Source: Arsenophonus sp052174135
GTDB taxonomy: Bacteria > Pseudomonadota > Gammaproteobacteria > Enterobacterales > Enterobacteriaceae
Assembly: GCA_052174135.1 (NCBI GenBank)
Contig: JBQMRZ010000024.1
Location: forward strand, 62,001 to 126,000
Length of the DNA: 64,000 bases
Reading direction: 5' to 3'
Positions 24,536 through 34,463 of the stretch are shown here, in pieces. Below the pieces are notes generated by a model. That model had not been told where the DNA came from and ran no database searches. It was given only the letters and a program-made list of their open reading frames with translations. Position 1 is the stretch's first letter, and each line of letters opens with the position of its first letter. A program made the translations under genes and the position numbers.

Positions 24536-25270
24536 GTGGGAATACATATTAAATATCTATTAATACTAACTACATTGAATTTATTTATTACTGGTTGCTC
24601 TAATAATAAAAATAATACACCAGGAAATTCTTTTACTGAAATTTATATTGATAGTCAAAAAAAACTACAAAATGGTAATTATAAAGAGGCCATTAAATTA
24701 TTAGAAACTCTTGATAATGATTATCCATTTAGTCCCTATGCTAAACAAGTCCAGTTAAATATGATTTATACTTATTATAAATTAACTAATTTATCACTAG
24801 CAATAACAACAATTAATCGATTTATTCGTTTTAATCCAACACATCCCAATATTGACTATGTTTTATATATGCGCGGTCTTATAGCAGAAGCCTTAGATGA
24901 TAATGTACTACAAAATTTTTTTTGTATTGATCGTTCAGAACGTGATCCTCAACATACTATTTTTGCCTTTAAAAATTTTAGTCAACTAATTCGTTTTTAT
25001 CCAAATAGTCTTTATGCTACAGATGCCAGTAAGCGTTTAGTCTTTTTAAAAGAACGTTTAGCAAAATATGAAGAGGCTATTCTTAAATATTATAATAAAC
25101 GCGGTGCTTATGTTGCTGTTATTAATCGCACAGAACAAATATTAAAAAATTATCCAGATACCCAATCAGCGCGAACAGCACTAAAATACATGAAAATAGC
25201 TTATAATAAATTAGGATTAACTCAAGAAAAAAACAAAACTACAGAATTAATTGAAGCTAATTCTATTTAA
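24536..25270 (+). CDS. bamD: outer membrane assembly lipoprotein BamD
   Basis: BamD is the essential lipoprotein partner of BamA in inserting outer-membrane beta-barrel proteins, facing the periplasm. The 244-residue protein has a lipoprotein signal with lipobox ITGC (Cys 21), then TPR-like helices. The segments RFIRFNPTHPNIDYVLYMRG and DRSERDPQH align with E. coli BamD (245). The start is GTG at 24536, preceded by AAAGGA at a good distance. Its retention implies an outer membrane with beta-barrel proteins. Confidence 0.96.
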   Translation: MGIHIKYLLILTTLNLFITGCSNNKNNTPGNSFTEIYIDSQKKLQNGNYKEAIKLLETLDNDYPFSPYAKQVQLNMIYTYYKLTNLSLAITTINRFIRFNPTHPNIDYVLYMRGLIAEALDDNVLQNFFCIDRSERDPQHTIFAFKNFSQLIRFYPNSLYATDASKRLVFLKERLAKYEEAILKYYNKRGAYVAVINRTEQILKNYPDTQSARTALKYMKIAYNKLGLTQEKNKTTELIEANSI

Positions 25271-26047
25271 CATTACAAAATACTCTTAATAAAAATAATT
25301 TTAATTATAAATTAACTTTTTAAATTAATAAGAAATAAATCAATTTATTCATATCATAGAAACTAATATTTTATTAAAATAATAAAAATATTTTTGATAA
25401 TAAATAGTAATTTAATGATTATTTTATATGGATGTAAAATAAAACTAATCAAAATTAATTTTTATTAATTATGGTTATTTTTAAAAAAACAATAACTCAA
25501 TGATGAATTGTAGTATAAAGATATTGATTAGTATAGTTTACAAAAAAAGATAAAAAATTTATATTTCATGTTACTTATCATGTTGAATGAATTTTAAATA
25601 AACTTAGTAAAAAAATAATTTTATCTAAAAAATAACTAAGATTTTATTTTAAAATAAATAAAATAACTTAAAAAAAAAATAAAATCGATATTTATATATT
25701 ACTATATCAATGAAAAAAAATATTCCATTATCGTTAAATATAACAATTTTTTAGGCTCTAACTAACTAATGAATTAATAAAAAACCTAAAAATAATTAAA
25801 TAAACTTCAATATAAAAATAAAGTAAAAATATGTTTTTATTATTCTATTTATTTTAATGAAATTTAATGTGAATTAATAATTTATTTTTTTATTTTTAAA
25901 ATTATTAATAATTTACTTTCAATTATTATAATTACTAAATTTTTATTAATCTTTTAATAATCATTAAAAACATTATTACAAGTTAATAATTCATAAAAAT
26001 AAATAAAACTTTATAGTTTATTATCGAAATCCATAGTGTAATTTACT
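25271..26047. other. gene-free spacer between bamD and rplS
   Basis: In E. coli raiA, the pheA and tyrA-aroF genes and others separate bamD from rplS. Here there are only 777 bp of AT-rich sequence. TTTTTAGG near 25755 and CCTAAAAA near 25790 form a weak long-loop dyad. Nothing else is visible. Confidence 0.65.
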
Positions 26048-26401
26048 TTATTTAATATTTAGACGTTCCTTAATTCGAGCTGTTTTACCAGAACGTTTTC
26101 GGAGATAATATAATTTAGCTCTACGAACAGCGCCAAAACGTTTAACTATAATGCTATCTATAATTGGTGAATGTGTTTGGAATACCCGCTCAACACCTTC
26201 TCCATTAGAGATTTTACGAACAGTAAATGCTGAGTTTAAACCTCGATTACGAATACCGATAACAACACCATCAAATGCCTGTAAACGTTTTTTAGAACTT
26301 TCAACAACCCATACTTGAACTTCTACTATATCACCTGGATGAAATGAAAAAATATTTTTCTTCATTTGCTCCTGTTCAAGTTGTTTAATAATATCACTCA
26401 T
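26048..26401 (-). CDS. rplS: 50S ribosomal protein L19
   Basis: L19 binds at the 30S-50S interface. The 117-residue protein aligns throughout with E. coli L19 (115), from MSDIIKQLEQEQMKKN to KTARIKERLN. It is the last gene of the rpsP-rimM-trmD-rplS cluster, conserved in order and direction in enterobacteria. It follows trmD after 52 bp, so cotranscription is likely. Confidence 0.98.
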   Translation of the reverse strand: MSDIIKQLEQEQMKKNIFSFHPGDIVEVQVWVVESSKKRLQAFDGVVIGIRNRGLNSAFTVRKISNGEGVERVFQTHSPIIDSIIVKRFGAVRRAKLYYLRKRSGKTARIKERLNIK

Positions 26402-26453
26402 AATTAATTTTTATCCTAAATAAACTAATATATAGAAGTAGCGTTATCAATAT

Positions 26454-27209
26454 CTAATTAAGATGTTTCTGTTCTTTATATTCTTGTTGGAATTCTATCA
26501 ACAATATTTTTTGTTTATCAGTCAGAACTAGATTTGCTAAAAGTTCAGGTCTTTTAAGCCAAGTTCGACCTAATGATTGTTTTTTTCTCCAACGCTCTAT
26601 TTCTATATGATTTCCAGATAATAAAACACTTGGCACTTTCATGTCTTCTAAGATCTGAGGACGAGTATAATGAGGAAAATCAAGTAATCCGTTCATAAAA
26701 GAATCTTCTTTCGCTGAAGTAGAGTGACCTAATACACCAGGAATAAATCGAGAAATTGAATCAATCATCACCATTGCTGCTAATTCACCTCCACTAAGAA
26801 CATAATCACCAATTGACCATTCTTCATCAATTTCAGTTTCATTAATCCGTTCATCAATACCTTCATATCGACCGCAAATTAAAATAAGTTTTTTATTTAA
26901 TATTAACCGAGAAATACCTTGTTGATTAAGTTTTTGTCCTTGCGGCGAAAGATAAATTACTTTAACATCTTCATTAATCTCAGACTTTGCTGCATGAATA
27001 GCTTTTCTAAGGGGTTCTACCATCATTAACATACCAGGACCCCCACCATAAGGAGTATCGTCTACAGCACGATATTTATTACAAGTATAATCTCGCGGAT
27101 TCCAATATTGTATCTTTAATAAACCATTTTTTACTGCGGAGCCAGTCACTCCATAATTAGTTATTGCTCGAAACATTTCTGGAAATAAGCTAATAATTCC
27201 AATTAACAT
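26454..27209 (-). CDS. trmD: tRNA (guanine-37-N1)-methyltransferase
   Basis: TrmD methylates G37 next to the anticodon, preventing frameshifting. The trefoil-knot signatures GGGPGMLMM, CGRYEGIDER and SIGDYVLSGGE are all present. I chose the ATG at 27209 (MLIGIISLFPEMF) because E. coli starts MWIGIISLFPEMF and a GGA lies 7 nt upstream. An in-frame ATG at 27221 would add four residues, but its GGGAG is only one base away. The length from 27209 is 251 residues. It sits between rimM and rplS. Confidence 0.95.
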   Translation of the reverse strand: MLIGIISLFPEMFRAITNYGVTGSAVKNGLLKIQYWNPRDYTCNKYRAVDDTPYGGGPGMLMMVEPLRKAIHAAKSEINEDVKVIYLSPQGQKLNQQGISRLILNKKLILICGRYEGIDERINETEIDEEWSIGDYVLSGGELAAMVMIDSISRFIPGVLGHSTSAKEDSFMNGLLDFPHYTRPQILEDMKVPSVLLSGNHIEIERWRKKQSLGRTWLKRPELLANLVLTDKQKILLIEFQQEYKEQKHLN

Positions 27210-27256
27210 TTTTAGTTCCATTCTCCCTATACATTAATAAAATTTTTAGTTTTGGT

Positions 27257-27811
27257 TTAAAAATTAGGATCCCAATCTACTTCAATTATTTTAATAGTAA
27301 AATTAACATTTTTAACTATTTTTTCATAAATAAACGGTATTAATCGTTCTTTAATACCAAAAAAATCTTTTATATTTGCTTTAATTACCAGCACATCATT
27401 TACACCTGTTTTAATTAAATTTTTAACACAACCCAAACTATAGCCTTTAGTAGTTAAAACATGACAATCAATCAAATCTTTCCAGTAATATTCATTACTT
27501 TTAAGTGGAGGTAATTTCGATGAATCAATAATTATTTTATAATTAGTTATTAAATTAGCGGCATTTTTATCATCAATATATTTTATTTTAATAATACTAT
27601 TTTTGTTATGTTGTTTCCAAGATTCTAATTTCACTAATTGCCATTGACCTAAGCGTTGAATAAACCATGGTTGATACTCAAAAATATTTTTACTATTTTC
27701 TGTATATGAAAAAATTTTAAGCCAACCACGAATTCCATACGAAGAACCTATTTTTCCTAAAACAACAGGTTTAACAGGAATCTTAAAGTAAACCCCCTTA
27801 CTTATTACCAT
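27257..27811 (-). CDS. rimM: 16S rRNA processing protein RimM
   Basis: RimM assists maturation of the 30S head domain by binding S19. The 184-residue protein aligns with E. coli RimM (182): VVLGKIGSSYGIRGWLKIFS at the N-terminus, YYWKDLI in the middle and IEVDWDP near the C-terminus (PRC-barrel domain). It lies 9 bp after rpsP and 47 bp before trmD on the same strand. Confidence 0.97.
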   Translation of the reverse strand: MVISKGVYFKIPVKPVVLGKIGSSYGIRGWLKIFSYTENSKNIFEYQPWFIQRLGQWQLVKLESWKQHNKNSIIKIKYIDDKNAANLITNYKIIIDSSKLPPLKSNEYYWKDLIDCHVLTTKGYSLGCVKNLIKTGVNDVLVIKANIKDFFGIKERLIPFIYEKIVKNVNFTIKIIEVDWDPNF

Positions 27812-27820
27812 TATAATCGA

Positions 27821-28069
27821 TTAAGTTGATTTTTTTGCTTGTTTGATGAGCGATAAAACACGATCAGAAATTGTTGCACCTAAATTTATCCAATGATTAA
27901 CGCGTTCTAAATCTAAATGTAATTCTTTTTTTCTAGATAATGTAATAGGATTAAAAAATCCTATACGCTCAATAAAACGACCATCACGCGCATTGCGACC
28001 GTCCGTAACAATAATCTGATAAAATGGACACTTTTTCCTACCGGCGCGCGCTAAACGAATTGTTACCAT
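27821..28069 (-). CDS. rpsP: 30S ribosomal protein S16
   Basis: S16 is an early-binding 30S assembly protein. I start it at 28069 (MVTIRLAR) because that matches E. coli exactly in length (82 residues) and GAGG stands 5 nt upstream. An in-frame ATG at 28090 would add seven residues with no family support. The segments GRNARDGRFIERIGFFNP and GATISDRV are typical. It is the first gene of the rpsP-rimM-trmD-rplS cluster. Confidence 0.97.
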   Translation of the reverse strand: MVTIRLARAGRKKCPFYQIIVTDGRNARDGRFIERIGFFNPITLSRKKELHLDLERVNHWINLGATISDRVLSLIKQAKKST

Positions 28070-28204
28070 AATAGCCTCGTTAATTAACAAAAATAATCTA
28101 TTAAAAAAAATAGAATTTAATTTTTATATTTAAATTTTAAATATTTTATTCATTTGAACATAAAAAAACAATAAAAATAAAATTTTGTTTATTTTAAATT
28201 TTTT

Positions 28205-29572
28205 TTATTTTATCTTTTTTTTAAAATCAAATAATTTTATATTTTTCATTCCACTTATTATTTTAGTTATTTCGTTTTTTTTCATTTTTTTTATTATATG
28301 TCTTATGTCATTAAATTGTTTAAGTAATCGATTAATATCCTGTACTTGTGTACCAGAACCAGCAGCAATACGTTTCTTTCTTGACCCCTTAATAATTTCT
28401 GGTTTTTGTCGTTCTTTTGTAGTCATAGAGCTAATGATTGCCTCCATTTTAACTAATATTTTATTATCTATTTGTAATTTAACTAAACCTGAAAGCTTAG
28501 ATATACCTGGAATTTTATTTAAGATAGTCGTCATATTACCAATATTATGCATTTGTTTAAGTTGTTCAAGAAAATCATTTAAATCAAAATTGTTATCTCT
28601 TTTAAGTTTATGAACAAATTTTTCTGTCTTTTTGCTATTAACTTTACTTTCTATCTCTTCAATAAAAGATAAGATATCTCCCATACCAAGTATACGAGAA
28701 GAAATTCTATCAGGATAAAAGGGTTCTAAATTATTAATTTCTTCTCCTGTTCCTAAAAATTTAATTGGTTTACCAGTAATATAACGAATCGACAATGCAG
28801 CACCACCACGAGCATCCCCATCGATTTTTGTCAATATAAATCCGGTTAATAATAGTTTCTCATCAAAAGACTTAGCTGTATTAGCCGAATTTTGTCCAGT
28901 CATTGCATCAATAATAAATAAAGTTTCAATTGGATTAATAGAGCGATAAATCTCTTGAATTTCTAGCATTATTATTTCGTTGGTATCTAAACAACCAGAG
29001 GTATCGATAATTAAAATATCATAAAATTTTAATTTTGCGTATCGAAGCGCATTAGTGGCGATTTTAATAGGTTTTTCACTTGATGTTGACGGAAAAAAAT
29101 CAATCCCAGCTGTTTGTGTGAGTATTTCTAATTGCTTAATACCAGCAGGGCGATAAATATCAGTAGATACTATTAAAACTTTTTTCTTTTGTTTTTCTTT
29201 TAATAATTTTCCTAATTTAGCAATAGTTGTAGTTTTACCTACACCTTTCATACCTACGACAAGAATAACAGCCGGAGGTTGTACTGCTAAATTTAAAGAA
29301 CTATTCTCTTTACCCATTGCATTAGTAAGTTGATTATGAACAATTTTAATAAATTCTTGACCTGGAGTTAGACTTTTATTGACATTTTGATTTATTGCAT
29401 TTTCTTTTACTGATTGAATAAATTCTCTTACTACTGGTAAAGCAACATCGGCTTCCAATAATGCTACGCGAACTTCATGTAATGTTTCTTTAATATTGTC
29501 TTCAGTTAATCTTCCGCGGCCACTAATATTTCGAAATGTACATGAAAGTCTGTCAGTTAAATTATCAAACAT
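28205..29572 (-). CDS. ffh: signal recognition particle protein Ffh
   Basis: Ffh binds 4.5S RNA and signal sequences and, through its GTPase, hands nascent membrane proteins to FtsY. The 455-residue protein has the N and G domains (about 1-295) and a C-terminal M domain with KGSRKKRIAAGSG. Three GTPase motifs differ from E. coli: P-loop GLQGAGKTT is GMKGVGKTT (107-115), DVYRPAA is DIYRPAG, and DTAGR is DTSGC. TKIDGDARGG is intact. The M domain has about six methionines where E. coli has roughly twenty. The frame is open to the end, so it is probably expressed, but GTPase behaviour may differ. Confidence 0.96.
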   Translation of the reverse strand: MFDNLTDRLSCTFRNISGRGRLTEDNIKETLHEVRVALLEADVALPVVREFIQSVKENAINQNVNKSLTPGQEFIKIVHNQLTNAMGKENSSLNLAVQPPAVILVVGMKGVGKTTTIAKLGKLLKEKQKKKVLIVSTDIYRPAGIKQLEILTQTAGIDFFPSTSSEKPIKIATNALRYAKLKFYDILIIDTSGCLDTNEIIMLEIQEIYRSINPIETLFIIDAMTGQNSANTAKSFDEKLLLTGFILTKIDGDARGGAALSIRYITGKPIKFLGTGEEINNLEPFYPDRISSRILGMGDILSFIEEIESKVNSKKTEKFVHKLKRDNNFDLNDFLEQLKQMHNIGNMTTILNKIPGISKLSGLVKLQIDNKILVKMEAIISSMTTKERQKPEIIKGSRKKRIAAGSGTQVQDINRLLKQFNDIRHIIKKMKKNEITKIISGMKNIKLFDFKKKIK

Positions 29573-30333
29573 GTGATTAACTCGATTCTGTTAAATGAAT
29601 TTGCTATCAATTTATTTTATTATATTACAATGATAATCTAATCTCGTTATTGAGCATTTTAAAAAAATCAATAACAATTCAGAAATTCTAAAGAAAGATA
29701 CTATATTAATTTATAACTTTTTATTTATTAGCAACTAGCTAATAAATAAACTATTATCTTGATAATTACTATTATTTACCATTATTAATAAGTTTTTTGA
29801 ATTTATCACTGATTATGGAAAATTAAATAGTAAACGATTTTATATAAAACGGGCTCTTTAGTTATCATAATTGTAGTAAATCACTATATAATAATAAATA
29901 TATTTATCTTTATTGGTATAAGTCAATACTTAATATTATTAACTTAAATTCTATTATTAGTTTTTTTTAAACAGTTTATTGTGTCAATTATTAATTGACA
30001 ATTATTACTTTTAATGTTCAAACTTAATTTTTATTGTTAATTATTTATAGCTTATTTATTATTGACCTCTATGAATAATAATGATATTTAATAAGTTTGC
30101 TTATAATTTATAAATAAATATTTTATTTTTTATTTATGTTAATATAAAATTTATAATAAATTATAAATTTTTTTATTTATTGCTTTATATATTATAAAAT
30201 TATCTCTATTACATTATCAAATTTAATAAATAAAAATTAATATTTATAATACGTATGTCGGTATTAATATTTAATTAACAAATATATTTCATATTTACAA
30301 ATTTAAATTATGTTATTAACATTTATCTTTGGA

Positions 30334-30387
30334 ATAAAAATGATTTTAAATAATGCCTATTGGACATCTTATTAAAATCATTTTTAT
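30334..30387. repeat. 16-bp inverted repeat with 22-nt loop
   Basis: ATAAAAATGATTTTAA (30334-30349) and its exact reverse complement (30372-30387) enclose a 22-nt loop that is less AT-rich than its surroundings. No gene is next to it. It may be a relic of an RNA or terminator; its function is unknown. Confidence 0.45.
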
Positions 30388-31303
30388 ATAAATTTATTCT
30401 TAATTTAATTTTTATAAATTATTTTATCATCAATAAATCAAAAATATAAGAATTTTAAACTTAAATATCTCTTAATAAACACATTAATGATCATGATTAT
30501 CATGATAGTAATTTTATTTAAATTATTTTACTATCTTAAAATAAAAAAATAATATTTAATTGAATTGGATATATTAATCCACCTAAAATAGCTATTTCAT
30601 TCATTAAATTTTATTACAAGTAAAATATTTTATTTTTTTTATTAATTTAATTTTTATTATCAATAATTTAGGTGATTTTTAACTTTAAATATTAACTAAA
30701 TTATTTAAATTGAATTATTGATAATATATATTATTTCTTTTAAAGAAATCACCCTAACTTTTAAAGTTTAAATTTTTCTAAAATTTAGAAAAATAATAAT
30801 ATTTATATATAGAAAAATAATTTTTTATTTTAGTATTTGATTTAAATTGATATATAATTAATAAAGATAAACAATAATAATTGTTAATAAATAAAAGAAT
30901 AAATTTATTTATAATTAAAATAACATTATTATCAATTTTAAATTTAGATGGTTCAATTAAAATATTTTAATTTATAAAATAAACTAATTAGTAATGACAT
31001 TAATACTAATTAAAAAAATCAGTTATCTTTTAATTAAATATACTCAAAATATTATTAATAATAGCATTATTACAATATATTTTTTGAGTTTACTATCAAA
31101 CAATAAAACTTAATAAGCAAAATTTAATTAAATTAGTTAAAAAAAATAATTTTTAAGGAATGTTCTATTAAACATATAAATAAAAAATATTAAAATAATA
31201 ATGAAAAATAAATTTCATTTTTAATGAAATAAAATTTAAAAATTAATGAGATTAAACATTAAAATTTTAATATAATAAATACTATTTTAAAATATCTCGT
31301 TTT

Positions 31304-31347
31304 AAGCAAATAACAATTAAATAAAATGATTTAATTGTTATTTGCTT
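31304..31347 (+). terminator. orphan terminator-like hairpin
   Basis: Arms 31304-31322 (AAGCAAATAACAATTAAAT) and 31329-31347 are perfect 19-bp complements with loop AAAATG, followed by ATTTTT on the plus strand. It is stranded about 600 bp from gshA in gene-free sequence. The T-run orientation fits a lost plus-strand gene. Confidence 0.55.
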
Positions 31348-31953
31348 ATTTTTACGATATATTAAAAATTAACAAAAATGATAATTATGATAATTTTTAA
31401 TAATTTATTTTATGATACCAATTAAATTAAGTTTTTATTAAAATTAATCTCATTTATTATCATTAATAAAACACTATATATAATTAGTGATTTTATGAGT
31501 AAATACTAATGTTTATTTAAGTCATATATTTAAATTGAAGATATTGATTTAACTATATACTTCATAAGTATTTTAAATAAAAAATAATGCATTATTTTTT
31601 TAAGGTGATCGAATGATCTTCATATAAATTTTTTATGATAATTTATAAGAAATCTATTAAAGAGATATTAGTAATTTTATGTTTTTATGTTAATATAATT
31701 AAATATGAATTTAAAAATAAATATTATAATAGATGAATATCTATTCTTTTAATAATTTTATTATAATACATTAAATTAAAAATTAAATATTATGATCTCT
31801 TACAATACATAAAAATCTTAATCATTTTGATAAAAATGGTAATTGTTTTTTTATTTTGTATATAATTAATAGTAAATTATTAAATAATAATATACTTTTT
31901 TATACCTATAAAATTTTTATCTTTTTTCTTTAAAATTTAACTATTTCTTCTTC

Positions 31954-33513
31954 TTATTTTAGATGTACCTTTAAGTATTTTTCAAAACTTATTTTATCTG
32001 TTTGTTCAATTGCTAATTGATTATAAATTGAAGCATAACGAACATTAATAAATTCAGTGTCTGTTATTACTTCATAAGGCTCATTAGTTAATTGTTGATA
32101 ATAAGTTTTTGCCAATTTTAAGCCATATTGACTAATACTTTGATCAATCATTGTGGATAATATTTGCCCAGAATAAGTAAGCTCTGGGTTTTCAAGCATC
32201 GCTATTAATTGAATGCAAATTTCATGATATCGAGTATTATCGATAACATCTAGAACCTTGGCAACTCTGATTAAATCATCGAATAATATCTGTCCTACCT
32301 CTTTTAAAGGTCGCATTGATTCACCACAACCAATACCTATTATTTGTCCAGGTTTACGTCCTTCAAGTATTACTCGATTCCAATTCTTTCGGCAATAATT
32401 TAGCTCTTTTTCATTCATTTCTGGTACATCTGCTAATACACACCAAATTAAAAAGAGATCAAGAAAATGAATTTGAGTTTCATCAATACCAATAGCAGTA
32501 AATAAATTAATATCTAATGCTCTAACTTCAATATATTCAATTCCTCTTTTTAACAATGCATCAGATGAAGATTCTTCACCAATTAACTCTCTTTTTGGTC
32601 GAATAGGTGCATATAATTCATTTTCAATTTGTAAAATATTTGTATTTAGCTGTAAATATTTACCATCTTTATTATATTTACCTATTTTTGTAAATTCAGG
32701 TGACGGTTGTTTTATAGCCCGTTTAAGCTTAGTAACATAAGTTGTTATGTCGTTAAATGTAATCTTTATCTTACTTTGAGATTTATTATTATATCCAAAA
32801 TCACTCATTCGTAACGATGTGGCATAAGGTAAATAATATGTTCCTTTAGCTGTCTTCTCAAAAGGAAAATGTCTTGTTGTTTTATGCAAAAAAGAACCAC
32901 AAATTGCAGGCGACATACCAAATAAATATGGGATCATCCAACCAAAACGATAATAATTACGAATTAATCGAAAATAACCATCAGAAATTTTTTTCTTACC
33001 ACTTTTAGCATCTTTAACGCCAACCAGTGCTCGCCAAAATTCAATAGGTAAAGAAAAATTATAATGAATTCCTGCAATTGTTTGCATTAAAGCACCATAA
33101 CGATTTTTCAATCCTTCACGATATAAAGTTTTAAAACGACCAATATTAGAAACACCATATTGAGCTAAAGCAATATTATCTTGACATTCTATAAAACATG
33201 GCATGCTTAGTGGCCACATCAATTCATGATTAAGATGACGAGCTGTGTAACGATGTAGATCTCTTAAAAACGCTAGAATATGCTCAATATTATTGTCAAT
33301 TGGTGTGATAAATTCTAATAAAGCTTCAGCAAAATCAGTCGTAATCCACGGATGAGTTAATGCTTTCCCTAAACTGTCTGGATGCGGGGATTTAGCTAAT
33401 TTTCCTGATGGAGTAACTCTTAATGTTTCGCGTTCAATACCACGGCGAAGACCATTTAAAATATTTGGACGCGCCTCTAACCATGAGAGCGCTTTTGATA
33501 CATTCGGAATCAA
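31954..33513 (-). CDS. gshA: glutamate-cysteine ligase
   Basis: GshA joins glutamate and cysteine, the first and rate-limiting step of glutathione synthesis. The 519-residue protein aligns over its length with E. coli GshA (518): RRGIERETLR, WITTDFAEALLEFITP, YREGLKNRYGALMQTIAGIHYNFS (split family blocks) and IEYIEVRALDINLF. The start codon is TTG at 33513 with GGAAGG five bases upstream. E. coli gshA also starts with TTG. With gshB in the same window the pathway is complete. Confidence 0.97.
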   Translation of the reverse strand: MIPNVSKALSWLEARPNILNGLRRGIERETLRVTPSGKLAKSPHPDSLGKALTHPWITTDFAEALLEFITPIDNNIEHILAFLRDLHRYTARHLNHELMWPLSMPCFIECQDNIALAQYGVSNIGRFKTLYREGLKNRYGALMQTIAGIHYNFSLPIEFWRALVGVKDAKSGKKKISDGYFRLIRNYYRFGWMIPYLFGMSPAICGSFLHKTTRHFPFEKTAKGTYYLPYATSLRMSDFGYNNKSQSKIKITFNDITTYVTKLKRAIKQPSPEFTKIGKYNKDGKYLQLNTNILQIENELYAPIRPKRELIGEESSSDALLKRGIEYIEVRALDINLFTAIGIDETQIHFLDLFLIWCVLADVPEMNEKELNYCRKNWNRVILEGRKPGQIIGIGCGESMRPLKEVGQILFDDLIRVAKVLDVIDNTRYHEICIQLIAMLENPELTYSGQILSTMIDQSISQYGLKLAKTYYQQLTNEPYEVITDTEFINVRYASIYNQLAIEQTDKISFEKYLKVHLK

Positions 33514-33652
33514 ATTGACCTTCCATTATTTATTCATTATTTTTCTTTTAAAAAGTTACTTTAACGTAAATAACTAGAATTTTTCTTCTCTATAATATTT
33601 ACGTCTAATAACTTGAAATGACATATTTATTCATATAAAAATGTTTAAATTA

Positions 33653-33686
33653 TAAAAAAAACCCTGACGATTAATTGACAGGATTT
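33653..33686 (-). terminator. terminator after tRNA-Arg
   Basis: Downstream of tRNA-Arg on the minus strand CCTGTC pairs with GTCAGG, with one internal mismatch, followed by a run of T. It is short but in the right place to end the tRNA-Ser/tRNA-Arg transcript. Confidence 0.5.
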
Positions 33687-33695
33687 ATTATATTG

Positions 33696-33769
33696 CGCAT
33701 CCAGAAGGATTTGAACCTCCGACCGCTCGGTTCGTAGCCGAGTACTCTATCCAACTGAGTTATGGATGC
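33696..33769 (-). tRNA. argV: tRNA-Arg (ACG)
   Basis: This 74-nt tRNA starts GCATCCATAACTCAG and ends CTGGATGCG. The anticodon ACG lies in CGGCTACGAACCG, as in E. coli argVYZQ. The usual discriminator A is G here. It follows tRNA-Ser, matching the E. coli order csrA-serV-argV. CCA is not encoded. Confidence 0.95.
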
Positions 33770-33781
33770 ACTATAAAATAA

Positions 33782-33871
33782 CGATGAGGGAGGGATTTGA
33801 ACCCTCGATGCAGCTATTAACCACATACTCCCTTAGCAGGGGAGCGCCTTTAGCCTCTCGGCCACCTCATC
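33782..33871 (-). tRNA. serV: tRNA-Ser (GCT)
   Basis: This 90-nt tRNA has the long variable arm of serine tRNAs. It starts GATGAGGTGGCCGAG and ends CCTCATCG, with anticodon GCT in CCCCTGCTAAGGG. It lies 12 bp upstream of tRNA-Arg, probably on one transcript, in the order seen in E. coli after csrA. Confidence 0.96.
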
Positions 33872-34463
33872 ATTGAATAGTAAAGAGATATATATAATAG
33901 TATTAAATTATTTTAATCCTCTTTTTTTAATGGCGTTCATATTACTTTTTCAAGCTTAGAAGTCAAATATTTTTTCTAATTGTTTTGTATTCTTTAGTTA
34001 ATTTAACTATTTTATAGCTAAATAAATATGTTAAAGAATAAAATAAAATAATATAACATTATACGTATTAGCATAAAACATTAATTAAAAGATTAAAAAA
34101 CAAATCAAACATAAAGATTTATTTTTTAATAAATAAATATTTCAAATAAAAGGAATTACTCATAAATTAAATTCTTAATTTAAATATTGTATTTCTACAA
34201 ACTTATGTTACTTAATAATATTAAAATTCATTTATAAATATTTTAAAAATATGTTAAAATTTAATAATTAAAATTAAGTTTTATTAAAAACATAAAAATA
34301 TAAAAATGTTTTTACAAAAAATATAACTAATTTTATTAATCATCTAACTTAAAGACATACCATACTCATACGAGGCATAAAAATATAAAAAATAACAAAA
34401 TACCAATTATATAGATAATACTAATATAAAATTAAAAAAATATTTTACAAAAAAACTAAAAAA
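33872..34463. other. spacer between tRNA-Ser and csrA
   Basis: No gene is visible in these 592 bp. The half next to the tRNA must hold its promoter, but I cannot pick a convincing pair of hexamers. A slightly less AT-rich patch (34355-34380) has no readable meaning. Confidence 0.6.

Larger units (their letters stand above)
29573..31953. other. gene-free spacer between ffh and gshA
   Basis: No gene is visible in 2.4 kb. Hairpins stand out: 29720-29750 (13 bp, loop AACTA), 30334-30387 (16 bp, 22-nt loop), 30772-30794 (10 bp) and the terminator-like 31304-31347 (19 bp). In E. coli many genes separate ffh from gshA, so this is a deletion scar plus erosion. Confidence 0.7.

Noticed and set aside
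28185..28613. 142-codon plus-strand ORF opposite ffh
   Set aside because: It is a shadow of ffh, rich in Phe and Leu because it is antisense to Lys-rich coding sequence.
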